Shown here piece by piece: positions 7,273-16,411 of a stretch of DNA of 64,000 nt (position 1 is its first letter; each line of letters begins with the position of its first letter). A model generated the notes under the pieces. It saw only the letters and a list, made by a program, of their open reading frames with translations. It made no database searches and had not been told where the DNA came from. This stretch comes from Flavobacterium sp. Lineage in GTDB: Bacteria; Bacteroidota; Bacteroidia; Flavobacteriales; Flavobacteriaceae. The stretch is from NCBI RefSeq assembly GCF_028689845.1, contig NZ_JAQVCH010000004.1, positions 1 to 64,000 on the forward strand. The letters run 5' to 3'. Made by a program: the position numbers and the translations under genes.

Positions 7273-8676
7273 TTATTTGCCGATACAGAAATTAGCAAAA
7301 ATATTTCCTAACAATTCATCGTTGGTTACTTCGCCAGTAATTTCACCAAAATAGCATAAGGCTTCTCGAATATCAATGGCCATTAAATCAGACGAAATGC
7401 TTTGTTCTAGTCCATATCTCACTTTCGCAATTTCTTCTAAGGCTTTTAACAAGGAGTCGTAATGCCGCGAATTGGTGACTATCGTTTCGTTATTTCTCAA
7501 CGCACCCGTGTTTACAAACGAAAGTAGGGTAGACTTGAGCTCGTCGATACCGGTTTTGTTTTTGGCAGAAATTGTTTCAAGTTTCACGTTTAAAGTTTCA
7601 AGTTGTTGGCGTAAAGAAGTAACGTCGTCCGCAGTGAGCAAATCGACTTTATTTATGATTACAACGAGCGGTTTTAACGGAAACTTGTTCTTAATCTTCT
7701 CAATTTCGATTAAAACTGATTTCATACTTTCGACTTTTGACTTTTGACTTTCGACTAAATATAAAACAACCTGTGCTTGCTCAATCTTTTCAAACGTCTT
7801 TTTTATCCCAATACTTTCCACAACATCTTTTGTTTCTCTAATTCCAGCCGTATCGATAAATCGAAAACCAATTCCACCTATAACCAATTCGTCTTCAATC
7901 GTATCACGCGTTGTGCCAGCAATCTCCGAAACGATGGCTCGTTCTTCGTTTAATAAGGCATTCAATAAAGTAGATTTTCCCACATTGGGTTCGCCTACAA
8001 TCACAATCGGAATCCCATTTTTGATAACATTTCCAACGGCAAAACTGTCGATTAATCTTTTTAAGACGAATTCAATACGGTTCAATAAATTAGCAAACTG
8101 TGTTCGGTCGGCAAATTCGACATCTTCCTCCGCAAAGTCTAATTCTAATTCAATTAACGAAGCAAAATTGAGTAATTCTTCTCGCAGTTTCGAGATTTCG
8201 TTGCTAAACCCGCCACGCATTTGCTGCATCGCAATTTGATGACTTGCTTCATTATCGGAAGCAATTAAATCGGCCACCGCTTCGGCTTGCGACAAATCGA
8301 GCTTTCCGTTTAAAAAAGCACGAAGCGTGAATTCGCCCGGTTGAGCCATTTTTGCTCCGTTTCGCAACAATAATTGGATAATTTGTTGCTGAATGAAAGT
8401 CGAACCATGACATGAAATTTCTATGACATCTTCGCCTGTATAAGAATGCGGATTTTTAAAGAGCGAAACCAACACTTGATCGATAACTTTTGGACCGTCT
8501 TTGATAAAACCTAAATGAATAGTATGTGTTTTTTGGGCTGCTAAGTCTTTATTTGAAACCGATTGAAACACGGTTGAGGCAATCATTAGGGCATTTTTAC
8601 CCGAAAGACGAATGACCGCAATCGCACCTGCACCAGAAGGAGAAGCTAAAGCAACAATGGTTTCTATTGGAATCAT
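7273..8676 (-). CDS. mnmE: tRNA modification GTPase MnmE
   Basis: With MnmG this GTPase makes the cmnm5 modification of wobble uridine in several tRNAs. The 467-residue protein has the N-terminal folate-binding domain, a helical domain split by the G domain with GEPNVGKST (G1), DTAG (G3) and NKVD (G4), and the invariant C-terminal FCIGK with its catalytic Cys. An ATG at 8706 would add ten residues, but MIPIETIVAL at 8676 matches the family start, and a -7 element TAATTTTG (8702-8695, minus strand) would start the transcript after 8706. It is a single gene, convergent with hipBA. Confidence 0.95.
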   Translation of the reverse strand: MIPIETIVALASPSGAGAIAVIRLSGKNALMIASTVFQSVSNKDLAAQKTHTIHLGFIKDGPKVIDQVLVSLFKNPHSYTGEDVIEISCHGSTFIQQQIIQLLLRNGAKMAQPGEFTLRAFLNGKLDLSQAEAVADLIASDNEASHQIAMQQMRGGFSNEISKLREELLNFASLIELELDFAEEDVEFADRTQFANLLNRIEFVLKRLIDSFAVGNVIKNGIPIVIVGEPNVGKSTLLNALLNEERAIVSEIAGTTRDTIEDELVIGGIGFRFIDTAGIRETKDVVESIGIKKTFEKIEQAQVVLYLVESQKSKVESMKSVLIEIEKIKNKFPLKPLVVIINKVDLLTADDVTSLRQQLETLNVKLETISAKNKTGIDELKSTLLSFVNTGALRNNETIVTNSRHYDSLLKALEEIAKVRYGLEQSISSDLMAIDIREALCYFGEITGEVTNDELLGNIFANFCIGK

Positions 8677-8749
8677 AACTTGAAATTTGAACTGCAAAAT
8701 TAGCAATAATTAATCAAACTCCCATTTTTTGCTTGAAGTGGAAATTTAT

Positions 8750-8794
8750 ATGATAATTGTCATTCTATTAAATGAAAAGTTTTCACTAAATTTA
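8750..8794 (+). promoter_or_regulatory. possible Crp/Fnr-type palindrome before the Usp gene
   Basis: ATGATAATTGTCAT (8750-8763) is a 14-bp near-perfect palindrome resembling the ATGATT...AATCAT sites of the denitrification genes in its outer half-sites. Its centre is 30.5 bp upstream of TAAATTTA (8787-8794), a one-mismatch -7 box. The match is weaker and one base off the spacing of the other sites. Confidence 0.4.
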
Positions 8795-8826
8795 CCTAAC
8801 CATAATAACGTAAAACAACAGAACTC

Positions 8827-9666
8827 ATGAAACGTATACTTTTTCCAACAGATTTTTCAGAAGCCTCTAAAAATGCTTTTGTTTACGCCTTGAAATTGGC
8901 AGATGCAATTAAAGCTGAAGTAATTACGCTTCATGCTTATGAGTTACCCCAATTGAATGTGGGTCGACTTCCGAACACGATTAAAGAAGTGTATGATAAT
9001 ATTGAATTAGAAAATTTTGATGATTTCAAAGGTCAGATTCCAGTCTTGCGAGAAATAGCTGAAAAATATCAGTTAGGTCATGTCAAATTAACGAATATGT
9101 TAAAACATGGCGATATTATTTGGACTATTAAAAATGTAGTCAAAGAAGAGCATATTGATTACGTGGTGATGGGAACAAAAGGAGCTACTGGTTTAAAAGA
9201 AACTTTTTTAGGTTCTAATACAGGTAGTGTAATCACCGAAGTGGATGCAATTGTGATTGGAGTGCCAGAAAGTTCTGAATTTACAGGAATTCACAATATT
9301 GTGTTTTCAACTCGCTATCGTGAAAAAGATTTAAAAGCGATTAAACAATTAGTTCCGTTAGCGGAATTGTTTGGAGCAAAAATCCATTGTTTGTATATCA
9401 AAACTAAAAAATCAGATGTAAATCCAGTAGTTATTGAAGATTGGAAGTTTTTATTAAAAGATGCAAATGTTATTTTTCATACGGTAGAAAGTGAAAATGT
9501 AAAAGATTCTATTTTGAATTTTGTCGATTCTTATAATATTGATATGTTAGCTATGTTGAACTATAAAAGAGGTTTTTTTGAAGAATTATTTAAACAAAGT
9601 TTAACTCAAAAACTATCTTACCATGTTAAAGTTCCAATTTTGGCTTTGCATGAAAATGCAGTGTAA
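8827..9666 (+). CDS. universal stress protein, tandem UspA domains
   Basis: A 279-residue cytoplasmic protein of two UspA domains. Domain 1 (residues 1-148) has the ATP-binding pattern with VVMGTKGATGLKE and GSNTGSV; domain 2 (about 150-279) is more degenerate and ends in VKVPILALHE. Tandem Usp proteins respond to starvation, hypoxia or redox stress, often under Fnr-type control. A palindrome upstream resembles the sites before the denitrification genes. It is transcribed alone and ends in a strong bidirectional terminator. Confidence 0.9.
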   Translation: MKRILFPTDFSEASKNAFVYALKLADAIKAEVITLHAYELPQLNVGRLPNTIKEVYDNIELENFDDFKGQIPVLREIAEKYQLGHVKLTNMLKHGDIIWTIKNVVKEEHIDYVVMGTKGATGLKETFLGSNTGSVITEVDAIVIGVPESSEFTGIHNIVFSTRYREKDLKAIKQLVPLAELFGAKIHCLYIKTKKSDVNPVVIEDWKFLLKDANVIFHTVESENVKDSILNFVDSYNIDMLAMLNYKRGFFEELFKQSLTQKLSYHVKVPILALHENAV

Positions 9667-9684
9667 AACAAATTTAACCAAACG

Positions 9685-9719
9685 AAAAAACCGAAGTAAA
9701 CTAGTACTTCGGTTTTTTT
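9685..9719. terminator. bidirectional terminator between usp and dnaN
   Basis: AAAAAACCGAAGTA (9685-9698) pairs with TACTTCGGTTTTTT (9705-9718), a 14-bp stem with a 6-base loop. The A and T runs on both sides let it serve the rightward usp gene and the leftward dnaN gene. Confidence 0.9.
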
Positions 9720-9759
9720 ATGAGTAAAACATTCTTAAACGTTTAAGCTTATAAAAAGA

Positions 9760-10878
9760 TTAATTATTTAACATTACTGGCATCACCAACATGGTCACAA
9801 TTTCACCTTCGTCTAAACCGTCAACAGGGGTTAAAATTCCTGCTCGGTTGGGCAACGACATTTCTAATTGAATTTCGTCAGACTGCAAGTTGTTTAACAT
9901 TTCAGTTAAAAAACGAGAGTTAAAACCAATCTGCAAATCATCACCTTGGTAATCACACGTTAACCGTTCTTCTGCTTTGTTGGAATAATCCACATCTTCT
10001 GCAGAAATATTCAATTCTGTTCCCGCTATTTTTAAACGAATTTGATGGGTTGTTTTGTTTGAGAAGATCGCTACACGACGCACAGAATTTAAAAACTGCG
10101 TTCGATTAATTAATAATTTATTTGGATTTTCTTTTGGAATAACCGCTTCATAATTTGGATATTTTCCGTCAATTAAGCGACAAACCAACATATAATTGTC
10201 AAAAGAGAATTTGGCATTGCTGTCGTTATATTCTATTTTAACATCGCTGTCTAACATACTTAAAATTCCTTTTAAAATGTTAAGCGGTTTTTTAGGCATG
10301 ATGAATTCCGCGACTTGCGAAGATTTCACATCCGTACGCGAATATTTTACTAATTTATGAGCATCGGTGGCCACAAAAATCAATCCTTCGGTAGAAAATT
10401 GAAAGAAAACACCGCTCATTACCGGACGTAAATCATCATTTCCAGCAGCAAAAATCGTTTTGCTAATGGCTGAAGCTAATACTTCTGCCGGAACTAAGGT
10501 GGTTGATGATTCGTCTAATACAACTGCTTTTGGAAACTCATCACCTGGCGCATAGGCCAAAGCATATTTTCCAGAATTTGAGCTAATTTCAATCGTATTA
10601 TTTTCTTCAACTGTAAAAGTAAGGGGTTGTTCAGGAAACGTTTTAAGAATTTCTAACAACAATTTTGCAGGCACAGCCACACTTCCTTCACTTGTACTGT
10701 CAATTTCTAAGGTGGCCAACATGGTCGTTTCTAAATCGGTTGCAGAAACCGTTAAACGATTTTGTTCTAATTGAAAAAGAAAATTATCTAAGATGGCAAG
10801 CGAATTACTGCTGCTAATCACACTTCCTAAGACTTGTAATTGTTTTAATAAATAGGAACTCGATACTATAAATTTCAT
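9760..10878 (-). CDS. dnaN: DNA polymerase III subunit beta (sliding clamp)
   Basis: The 372-residue beta clamp encircles DNA and tethers the replicative polymerase. The sequence has the three clamp domains, starting MKFIVSSSYLLKQLQ and ending with the family C-terminal tail (EIVTMLVMPVML). Length is normal. It is monocistronic, far from dnaA here, as is usual in Flavobacteriaceae. A promoter of the Bacteroidota type lies at 10905-10931. Unusually for such an essential gene, the downstream side faces a convergent stress gene with a shared terminator. Confidence 0.95.
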   Translation of the reverse strand: MKFIVSSSYLLKQLQVLGSVISSSNSLAILDNFLFQLEQNRLTVSATDLETTMLATLEIDSTSEGSVAVPAKLLLEILKTFPEQPLTFTVEENNTIEISSNSGKYALAYAPGDEFPKAVVLDESSTTLVPAEVLASAISKTIFAAGNDDLRPVMSGVFFQFSTEGLIFVATDAHKLVKYSRTDVKSSQVAEFIMPKKPLNILKGILSMLDSDVKIEYNDSNAKFSFDNYMLVCRLIDGKYPNYEAVIPKENPNKLLINRTQFLNSVRRVAIFSNKTTHQIRLKIAGTELNISAEDVDYSNKAEERLTCDYQGDDLQIGFNSRFLTEMLNNLQSDEIQLEMSLPNRAGILTPVDGLDEGEIVTMLVMPVMLNN

Positions 10879-10904
10879 TTCGGTTTTTTATTTTTTATAT
10901 CCCA

Positions 10905-10931
10905 CAAATATAAACGTTAGTATTCAAACAA
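10905..10931 (-). promoter_or_regulatory. promoter of dnaN
   Basis: On the minus strand TTTG (plus caa at 10929-10931) is followed after 16 bases by TATATTTG (10912-10905). The -7 match is perfect; the spacing is slightly short. Confidence 0.6.
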
Positions 10932-10951
10932 AAAAAGTATTTTATTAACAT

Positions 10952-12613
10952 CTAACGAGCATATTTTTTCTTTCGGATAAAACGGAATATAAATCCAAAT
11001 ATAAGTAGGATAAGTATTGGTAATCCAACGGTTATCAATTGAATTAAGGTATAATCTTTACTCACTTTATCTTTGTCTAAAACAGCTAAGGTAATCTCTT
11101 TGTTTCGAATGTTAATAAGTCCTTTGTCATCTAAAAGATAGTTCACGGCATTTAATAAAAATTCTTTATTGCCATAAACTTGCTGCGTCCATTGGTCAAT
11201 GCCGTTATCCAAAGGTTTTTTGTTCACATAATTATAATTGATGATGTCGCCATCTGCAATCACAATCATTTTATTATTTTTTCCTTCATCCATTCCTGTG
11301 AATGAAAAAGGTTTTACCCGATTTTTAAAACCTGAAGTAAATTTACCTTCTAAAAGCACCCCTAAAATGTGATTTCCTTTGTTAAAACTGCTCTCGTCTA
11401 AATTCTCCATGAATTGGTATAAATTGACTTCTAAAGGGCTTCCAAGGGCTTTTGATTGCGGTGAACTTTGTAATAAAACCGTTTTTTTTATGTTGTTTTT
11501 TAATGTGTCAATGGTATTGGCAAATTCTAATTTAACTAAATTGACGTTTTTTGTGATGGGATGATTGTCCAACGATTTCACAATGGGCGAATACAACCAA
11601 TCGATGGGTACATCGCCTTGTGGTCCTTGAGCAGTTATCGGTGTCGATAATAAATCTTGTACCAAATGAGAATTGATTCGAACGCCATATTTAAAAAACA
11701 AATCATCGAGTTGCAATTCTCTTGGAAAAGCCAGAGCCACATTCTGCTCATTTTGCAAGGAATCAATGTCTATGACGACCTTATCCATGAGCCACAACGT
11801 TTTGCCGCCGTGCATTACATATTGGTCTAAAATATATTTTTCGTTGTCTGAAAAAGCTTCAGTAGGTTTGGTAATTATCGTAGCGTCAAAACGCTTTAAA
11901 TTCTCTAAAATCTTTTGTGGATTAGCTTGAAGCGAGTCAAAATTAAATTCGCCTAATTGATAATATTCTTTCAATTGAAACAGAAAATCGGCTTGGTACT
12001 TATCGGCCATTTCACCATTTCCTTTTAAAATGGCAATTTTTTTCTGTTTTCCGGTGGTAATTTTAGTAAGGGCATCGGCGAAAGCAAATTCAAGTAATTG
12101 AACAGATTTATTGATATTATCCGAAGGTGAATTCCCGAAATTATTTACTAAAAGTGAGACACGAACCGATTTTTGCTCTTGGTTTACAATGGCCCACGGA
12201 AAAATTTGAATCAATTCTTTCTTCCCTTTTTTAGTGCTATTGATGTTGGTAGGAACAAAACCTAAATTACTCAATTCTTTTGCATATTGTTCTGCTTTAC
12301 TATCGTCTTCAAGCGGATCGGTAAACTGAAAAATTAAATTGGAATTATAACTCCGAAACTCTTCTAAAATTTGTTTGGTTTCAGTTTTTAACCGTTCAAA
12401 TTCAGGAGGAAAGGCACCCTCTAAAAATACATCAATAAAAACAGGTTCTTTAATGCCTTGAATCAATTGTATAGTCGATTCCGATAACGTATAGCGTTTA
12501 TCTTGTGTTAAATCAAATCGCTTAAAATAAAAATGACTACCAAGGTTTACTAAAACTAAAAACACAAAAAGGAAGCCCAGCGATTTACTATTTTTTTTTG
12601 TTTGCTCTTTCAT
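10952..12613 (-). CDS. gldG: gliding motility ABC transporter substrate-binding-like protein GldG
   Basis: GldG is the auxiliary membrane component of the GldAFG ABC transporter required for gliding in Flavobacterium. The 553-residue protein has an N-terminal membrane helix (residues 10-28), a large periplasmic domain of the ABC_transp_aux type starting near SESTIQLIQGIKEPVFIDVF, and a C-terminal helix (about 520-545) followed by a basic tail (FIRKKKYAR). Its start codon overlaps the gldF stop by one base, so the two are coupled. gldA, the ATPase gene, is not in the window, as is usual for the split locus. Confidence 0.93.
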   Translation of the reverse strand: MKEQTKKNSKSLGFLFVFLVLVNLGSHFYFKRFDLTQDKRYTLSESTIQLIQGIKEPVFIDVFLEGAFPPEFERLKTETKQILEEFRSYNSNLIFQFTDPLEDDSKAEQYAKELSNLGFVPTNINSTKKGKKELIQIFPWAIVNQEQKSVRVSLLVNNFGNSPSDNINKSVQLLEFAFADALTKITTGKQKKIAILKGNGEMADKYQADFLFQLKEYYQLGEFNFDSLQANPQKILENLKRFDATIITKPTEAFSDNEKYILDQYVMHGGKTLWLMDKVVIDIDSLQNEQNVALAFPRELQLDDLFFKYGVRINSHLVQDLLSTPITAQGPQGDVPIDWLYSPIVKSLDNHPITKNVNLVKLEFANTIDTLKNNIKKTVLLQSSPQSKALGSPLEVNLYQFMENLDESSFNKGNHILGVLLEGKFTSGFKNRVKPFSFTGMDEGKNNKMIVIADGDIINYNYVNKKPLDNGIDQWTQQVYGNKEFLLNAVNYLLDDKGLINIRNKEITLAVLDKDKVSKDYTLIQLITVGLPILILLIFGFIFRFIRKKKYAR

Positions 12614-13338
12614 TAGTTTTTCAAGTTATTAAGTTGATATACCGTCGCTGCTAAAAAAAAGAGGGTGATGCTCACAAAATAAATAACATCTCGTGTGTCA
12701 AGTATGCCGCGGCTAATGCTATTAAAGTGATAATCCATTCCCAAAGCAGCTACCACATCGGCCCATGAGCCTGAAAAACTAGCCAAGCCTTCAAAACCAA
12801 AATAGAAAAGAAAACAAAGAAAAACGGCAACTAAAAAAGCTACAATTTGATTTTCGGAAAGGGTGGAGGTAAAAATTCCAATGGCTGTATAAGAAGAAAC
12901 CAAGAAAAGTAATCCAAAATAAGAGCCCAGCGTACTGCCAACATCTAAATTTCCAGGAGGATTTCCGTAATCAGAAATAACAAGCACATAGAGTAAGGTA
13001 GGCAACAAAGCAATAATAATCAGAAACAAAGAACCTAAAAACTTTCCATTTACAATTTGCCAGCTGCTTAAGGGTTTGGTTAAAAGCAATTCAATGGTGC
13101 CCAATTTTTTCTCGTCAGAAAAACTTCGCATCGTTACCGCCGGAATAAGAAAAATTAAAATCCAAGGTGCCAAGGTAAAAAACGGATTTAAATCGGCGTA
13201 ACCACTGTTTAAAATATTAAAATCACCTTCAAAAACCCATAAAAATAAGCCGTTGAGCAGTAAAAATAAGCCAATGACCAAATAGCCGATGGGCGATCCA
13301 AAAAAGGATTTAATTTCTCTAAAAAGTATTGCTTTCAT
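12613..13338 (-). CDS. gldF: gliding motility ABC transporter permease GldF
   Basis: A 241-residue ABC-2 type permease with six hydrophobic helices and the conserved loop FSDEKKLGTIELLLTKPLS after helix 2. GldF with GldG and the ATPase GldA is needed for gliding motility and perhaps secretion. It is followed without a gap by gldG. The gene before it (13381-13677) is on the same strand 42 bp away and may be co-transcribed, although its function is unrelated. Confidence 0.93.
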   Translation of the reverse strand: MKAILFREIKSFFGSPIGYLVIGLFLLLNGLFLWVFEGDFNILNSGYADLNPFFTLAPWILIFLIPAVTMRSFSDEKKLGTIELLLTKPLSSWQIVNGKFLGSLFLIIIALLPTLLYVLVISDYGNPPGNLDVGSTLGSYFGLLFLVSSYTAIGIFTSTLSENQIVAFLVAVFLCFLFYFGFEGLASFSGSWADVVAALGMDYHFNSISRGILDTRDVIYFVSITLFFLAATVYQLNNLKN

Positions 13339-13380
13339 TAACTATTTTATCGTTTAATTTGTAGCACAAAGCGGTTAATT

Positions 13381-13677
13381 TTATTTTAAACTGACCAATT
13401 TATCAACACTCCACGCTTCGGGTTTGTCATTAAAAAGCTTTTTAGTAAATTGCCAAACTTCATAGAATAGTTCTGAATTTCGGTAATTTTCTAAATCGGC
13501 TTCGGTATCCCAATAGCTATAAGTAAAAAATAATTCTGGATTTTGTTTGTCCTGATACAATTCTAACAAACGGTTTCCTGGAGCATTTCGTATTTTTTCT
13601 TTCATCAATTCAAAATTTTCCAAAAAAGCAGGAATATTTTCAAGGTGAAAGCTTAATTTGACAATTCGTACAAACAT
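13381..13677 (-). CDS. antibiotic biosynthesis monooxygenase (ABM)-domain protein
   Basis: A 98-residue single-domain ABM-fold protein: MFVRIVKLSFHLE at the N-terminus, RLLELYQDKQNPELFFTYSYW in the middle and YEVWQFTKKLFNDKPEAWSVD at the end. Members act as quinol monooxygenases or haem-degrading enzymes, or have no known substrate. I see no specific substrate residues to choose between them. The start follows the SAM hydrolase-family stop by only 6 bp, so it belongs to that operon. Confidence 0.82.
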   Translation of the reverse strand: MFVRIVKLSFHLENIPAFLENFELMKEKIRNAPGNRLLELYQDKQNPELFFTYSYWDTEADLENYRNSELFYEVWQFTKKLFNDKPEAWSVDKLVSLK

Positions 13678-13683
13678 ATTTTT

Positions 13684-14511
13684 TTATTTAAAATGAATCG
13701 TAATCGTATCACGATAACCAATTCCCAATAGGGAAGAAGCACTTCCCATCGATTTCGGATTGCTTCTAAACAACGCTATTTCTAAAAATCCCGCTTCATT
13801 AAAAATGGCCAATCGTTCTCCTTCATAATATTTTATAGGAAATTTATCAGAAATTGCCACTGCTTGAAAATTTGGTAAAATGGTTTTTAAAGGTTTTGGT
13901 TTCAACTCAATTTCATATTCTCGTCCTTTACTAATTTCTAAAAAAAGCTTTTTACTAATGTTTACGACAATATTGCCAAAATGGTCTATATATATCACAT
14001 TTCCTTTAATAGATTGAGCATCTTTTGAAATAATCGGCTGTAAATCGCTTGTTGGTTTTAAACTTGAGATTTCTTTTCCAATCACATTTAGCGAACCTCC
14101 TTTTGCCAAATGACAAGCCACGGTTTTAAAAACATCTAAATCAGTCGCCGTTTCAGATAATCGGTCATGAATATTGATGGCCACAATTTTTTCGGGAAGC
14201 AAACGTTCGGTAAGCATACTCAAAATCCCATTATCTGCACAAATGAAAAAATGATCATTCCAAAGCATTGCAACATGGTCAATATCAGCACTTCGCTCTG
14301 CGTCAACCCCAATTAAATGAACGGTTCCTTTAGGAAAGCTATCGTATGCGGCTTGCATAATATAACTTGTTTCGGCCAGGTTAAAGGGGTCAATGTCATG
14401 AGAAATATCTACGATTTTCGCATCTGGAAACTCGGATAATATTTTTCCTTTCAAAGCACCCACAAAGTGGTCTTTCAATCCGTAATCTGTAGTTAGCGTA
14501 ATTATTGACAT
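13684..14511 (-). CDS. SAM hydrolase / SAM hydroxide adenosyltransferase family protein
   Basis: This family (formerly DUF62) hydrolyses S-adenosylmethionine to adenosine and methionine; relatives are fluorinases. The 275-residue protein begins MSIITLTTDYGLKDHFVG, with the conserved Asp near the N-terminus, and contains ISHDIDPFNL and the C-terminal GNIVVNISK region. An upstream Met at 14541 would add ten residues (MVQRIVINKK) absent from the family, so I place the start at 14511. It is divergent from phoH, with the phoH promoter in the short space between them. Confidence 0.9.
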   Translation of the reverse strand: MSIITLTTDYGLKDHFVGALKGKILSEFPDAKIVDISHDIDPFNLAETSYIMQAAYDSFPKGTVHLIGVDAERSADIDHVAMLWNDHFFICADNGILSMLTERLLPEKIVAINIHDRLSETATDLDVFKTVACHLAKGGSLNVIGKEISSLKPTSDLQPIISKDAQSIKGNVIYIDHFGNIVVNISKKLFLEISKGREYEIELKPKPLKTILPNFQAVAISDKFPIKYYEGERLAIFNEAGFLEIALFRSNPKSMGSASSLLGIGYRDTITIHFK

Positions 14512-14532
14512 TTTTTTGTTTATAACTATTCG

Positions 14533-14563
14533 TTGAACCAACGAACTTTTTTGTTTAAATTTG
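14533..14563 (+). promoter_or_regulatory. promoter of phoH
   Basis: TTG (14533-14535), 20 bases, then TAAATTTG (14556-14563): a full consensus match. It predicts a transcript start near 14570, which excludes a TTG start codon at 14561 and favours 14618. Confidence 0.8.
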
Positions 14564-14617
14564 AGTGATGCAAATCTACTAATTAAAAACTATTTTTTAA
14601 TTCTAAAACCATTGCTT

Positions 14618-15568
14618 TTGAACGAAAGAATCATCGAACTCCACGACATTGCCCCAAAAGAGTTTTGGGGAGCACAAGATAAACATCTTGAAACCATCAA
14701 AAAGTATTATCCAAAGCTGAAAATTGTAGCCCGGGGAACCACCTTGAAGGCTTATGGCGAGAAGGAAGAGCTAGATGAATTTGAAAACCGCTTTAACCGA
14801 CTTATGTTACACTTTACGCGTTATAATAATATTGATACCAATGTAATTGAACGAGTAATTCAAAGTAATTCGGCTGAAGAACAAAAAATGAGTGACCATG
14901 ATAAAATCTTGGTGCACGGTTTAGGCGGAAAACTGATTAAACCCATGACGCCCAATCAACACAAATTAGTTGAATTGGTCAATAAAAATGATATGGTTTT
15001 TGCTATTGGCCCCGCCGGAACGGGCAAAACCTATACGGGTGTTGCCTTGGCTGTAAAAGCTTTAAAAGAAAAACAAGTCAAACGCATTATTTTAACCCGA
15101 CCCGCCGTTGAAGCAGGAGAGAATTTAGGTTTTTTACCGGGCGACATGAAGGAAAAGCTCGATCCGTATATGCAACCGCTTTATGATGCGTTACGCGATA
15201 TGCTTCCGCCACAAACATTAGAAGATTATATTCTGAAAGGAATTATTCAAATTGCTCCGTTGGCTTTTATGCGAGGGAGGACACTCGATCATGCTTTTGT
15301 GATTTTGGATGAAGCTCAAAATACAACGCATTCTCAAATGAAAATGTTTTTAACCCGAATGGGTAAAAATGCCAAATTCATCATTACAGGTGATCCTGGA
15401 CAAGTAGATTTGCCACGAAGAACTATTTCTGGTTTAAAAGAAGCCATTCTTATTCTTAAAGACGTAGAAGGAATTGGAATTATCTACTTGGACGATAAGG
15501 ATATTGTGAGACACCGATTAGTGAAAAAGGTGATTGATGCCTACAAAAGTATTGAGAATATAGACTAA
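14618..15568 (+). CDS. phoH: PhoH family ATPase
   Basis: A PhoH-like P-loop ATPase, about 316 residues from this start; the family is linked to RNA metabolism and YbeZ-type ribosome maturation. It has an N-terminal KH-like region, Walker A GPAGTGKTYT, Walker B FVILDEAQNTT and the conserved ITGDPGQVDLP segment. No ATG is available. A TTG at 14561 lies inside the promoter, whereas TTG at 14618 gives LNERIIELHDIAPKEFWGAQ as the beginning, which fits the family, so I choose the second. A hairpin terminator follows. Confidence 0.9.
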   Translation: MNERIIELHDIAPKEFWGAQDKHLETIKKYYPKLKIVARGTTLKAYGEKEELDEFENRFNRLMLHFTRYNNIDTNVIERVIQSNSAEEQKMSDHDKILVHGLGGKLIKPMTPNQHKLVELVNKNDMVFAIGPAGTGKTYTGVALAVKALKEKQVKRIILTRPAVEAGENLGFLPGDMKEKLDPYMQPLYDALRDMLPPQTLEDYILKGIIQIAPLAFMRGRTLDHAFVILDEAQNTTHSQMKMFLTRMGKNAKFIITGDPGQVDLPRRTISGLKEAILILKDVEGIGIIYLDDKDIVRHRLVKKVIDAYKSIENID

Positions 15569-15617
15569 TTTATTTGATGAATTAAAATAACATCCTACTA
15601 ATTAAGTTAGTAATAGC

Positions 15618-15650
15618 AAAGCCAATTATTTTTAATAGTTGGCTTTTTTA
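15618..15650 (+). terminator. terminator of phoH
   Basis: AAAGCCAA (15618-15625) pairs with TTGGCTTT (15639-15646) and is followed by a T run, 50 bases after the phoH stop. Confidence 0.75.
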
Positions 15651-15773
15651 GTTGATTTTCAATAAGATAGCTGTCTGTTGTTCGAATTCTATAACAATTG
15701 GTTAAAATCATGTAATTTATTTTTCGTACTTCTACTCGAAATTTGTACTTGTAATACCAAACAAAATATCATT

Positions 15774-16286
15774 ATGAGAAATTTATTTTTATTTATCGGA
15801 TTAATTGGATTTAGTTCCATTTTCGCACAAGAAACAGAAATCGATATCACGCCAGACAATTCTTGGCTTAAGGCAGGTTTAACCGCTGGTGTGCCGGTAG
15901 GCGATGCAAATGATTATGCCTCTTTTAATTTTGGTCTCGATTTAAGAGGGCAGTATTTATTTAACCCCAATTTTGCAATCGGAATTGCCTCTGGGTATAC
16001 GCACTTTTTTGCAAAAGATGATTTTGAAGATTTTGGTGTAATTCCAGTTGCCGGATTTGCCCGTTATTATTTTACACCCCAGGGATTATTTTTCGGAGTC
16101 GATTTAGGCTATGGTTTTTTAACAAATGTAGAAGATAATGCAGGCGGAATGTATGTAAATCCTCAAATTGGTTACCACAACAGAGATTGGAATATTTATG
16201 CTTTTTATCAAAATACATTTGCTGAGAACGATTTAGATTTACAATCTGTAGGTTTAGGCGTAACGTATAACATACGGTTTAACTAA
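15774..16286 (+). CDS. outer-membrane beta-barrel protein, small
   Basis: A 170-residue exported protein. MRNLFLFIGLIGFSSIFAQ is a clean Sec signal peptide ending in an Ala-Gln cleavage site. The mature part is a run of amphipathic beta strands with aromatic belts (FNFGLDLRGQYLFN, GVIPVAGFARYYF, VGLGVTYNIRF) and ends in Phe-Asn, typical of small eight-stranded barrels. A longer reading from 15678 lacks sense as a signal peptide, so the start at 15774 is preferred. The role is unknown. It is monocistronic with its own terminator. Confidence 0.85.
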   Translation: MRNLFLFIGLIGFSSIFAQETEIDITPDNSWLKAGLTAGVPVGDANDYASFNFGLDLRGQYLFNPNFAIGIASGYTHFFAKDDFEDFGVIPVAGFARYYFTPQGLFFGVDLGYGFLTNVEDNAGGMYVNPQIGYHNRDWNIYAFYQNTFAENDLDLQSVGLGVTYNIRFN

Positions 16287-16319
16287 TCAATTTAGTGTGG
16301 TTTAGTTTAGTTTTTGTTG

Positions 16320-16350
16320 AAAAAGGAGAAATATTATTTCTCCTTTTTTT
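16320..16350 (+). terminator. terminator of the beta-barrel gene
   Basis: AAAAAGGAGAAAT and ATTTCTCCTTTTT form a 13-bp stem with a very short loop and a T run. Confidence 0.85.
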
Positions 16351-16358
16351 ATTTTATA

Positions 16359-16389
16359 TTGTATAGCATCAAGAAACAAATTACTTTTG
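16359..16389 (+). promoter_or_regulatory. promoter of purC
   Basis: TTG (16359-16361), 20 bases, then TACTTTTG (16382-16389), a complete match to the Bacteroidota consensus, 22 bases before the start codon. Confidence 0.85.
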
Positions 16390-16411
16390 CACTTCAACAC
16401 AACAACACACT

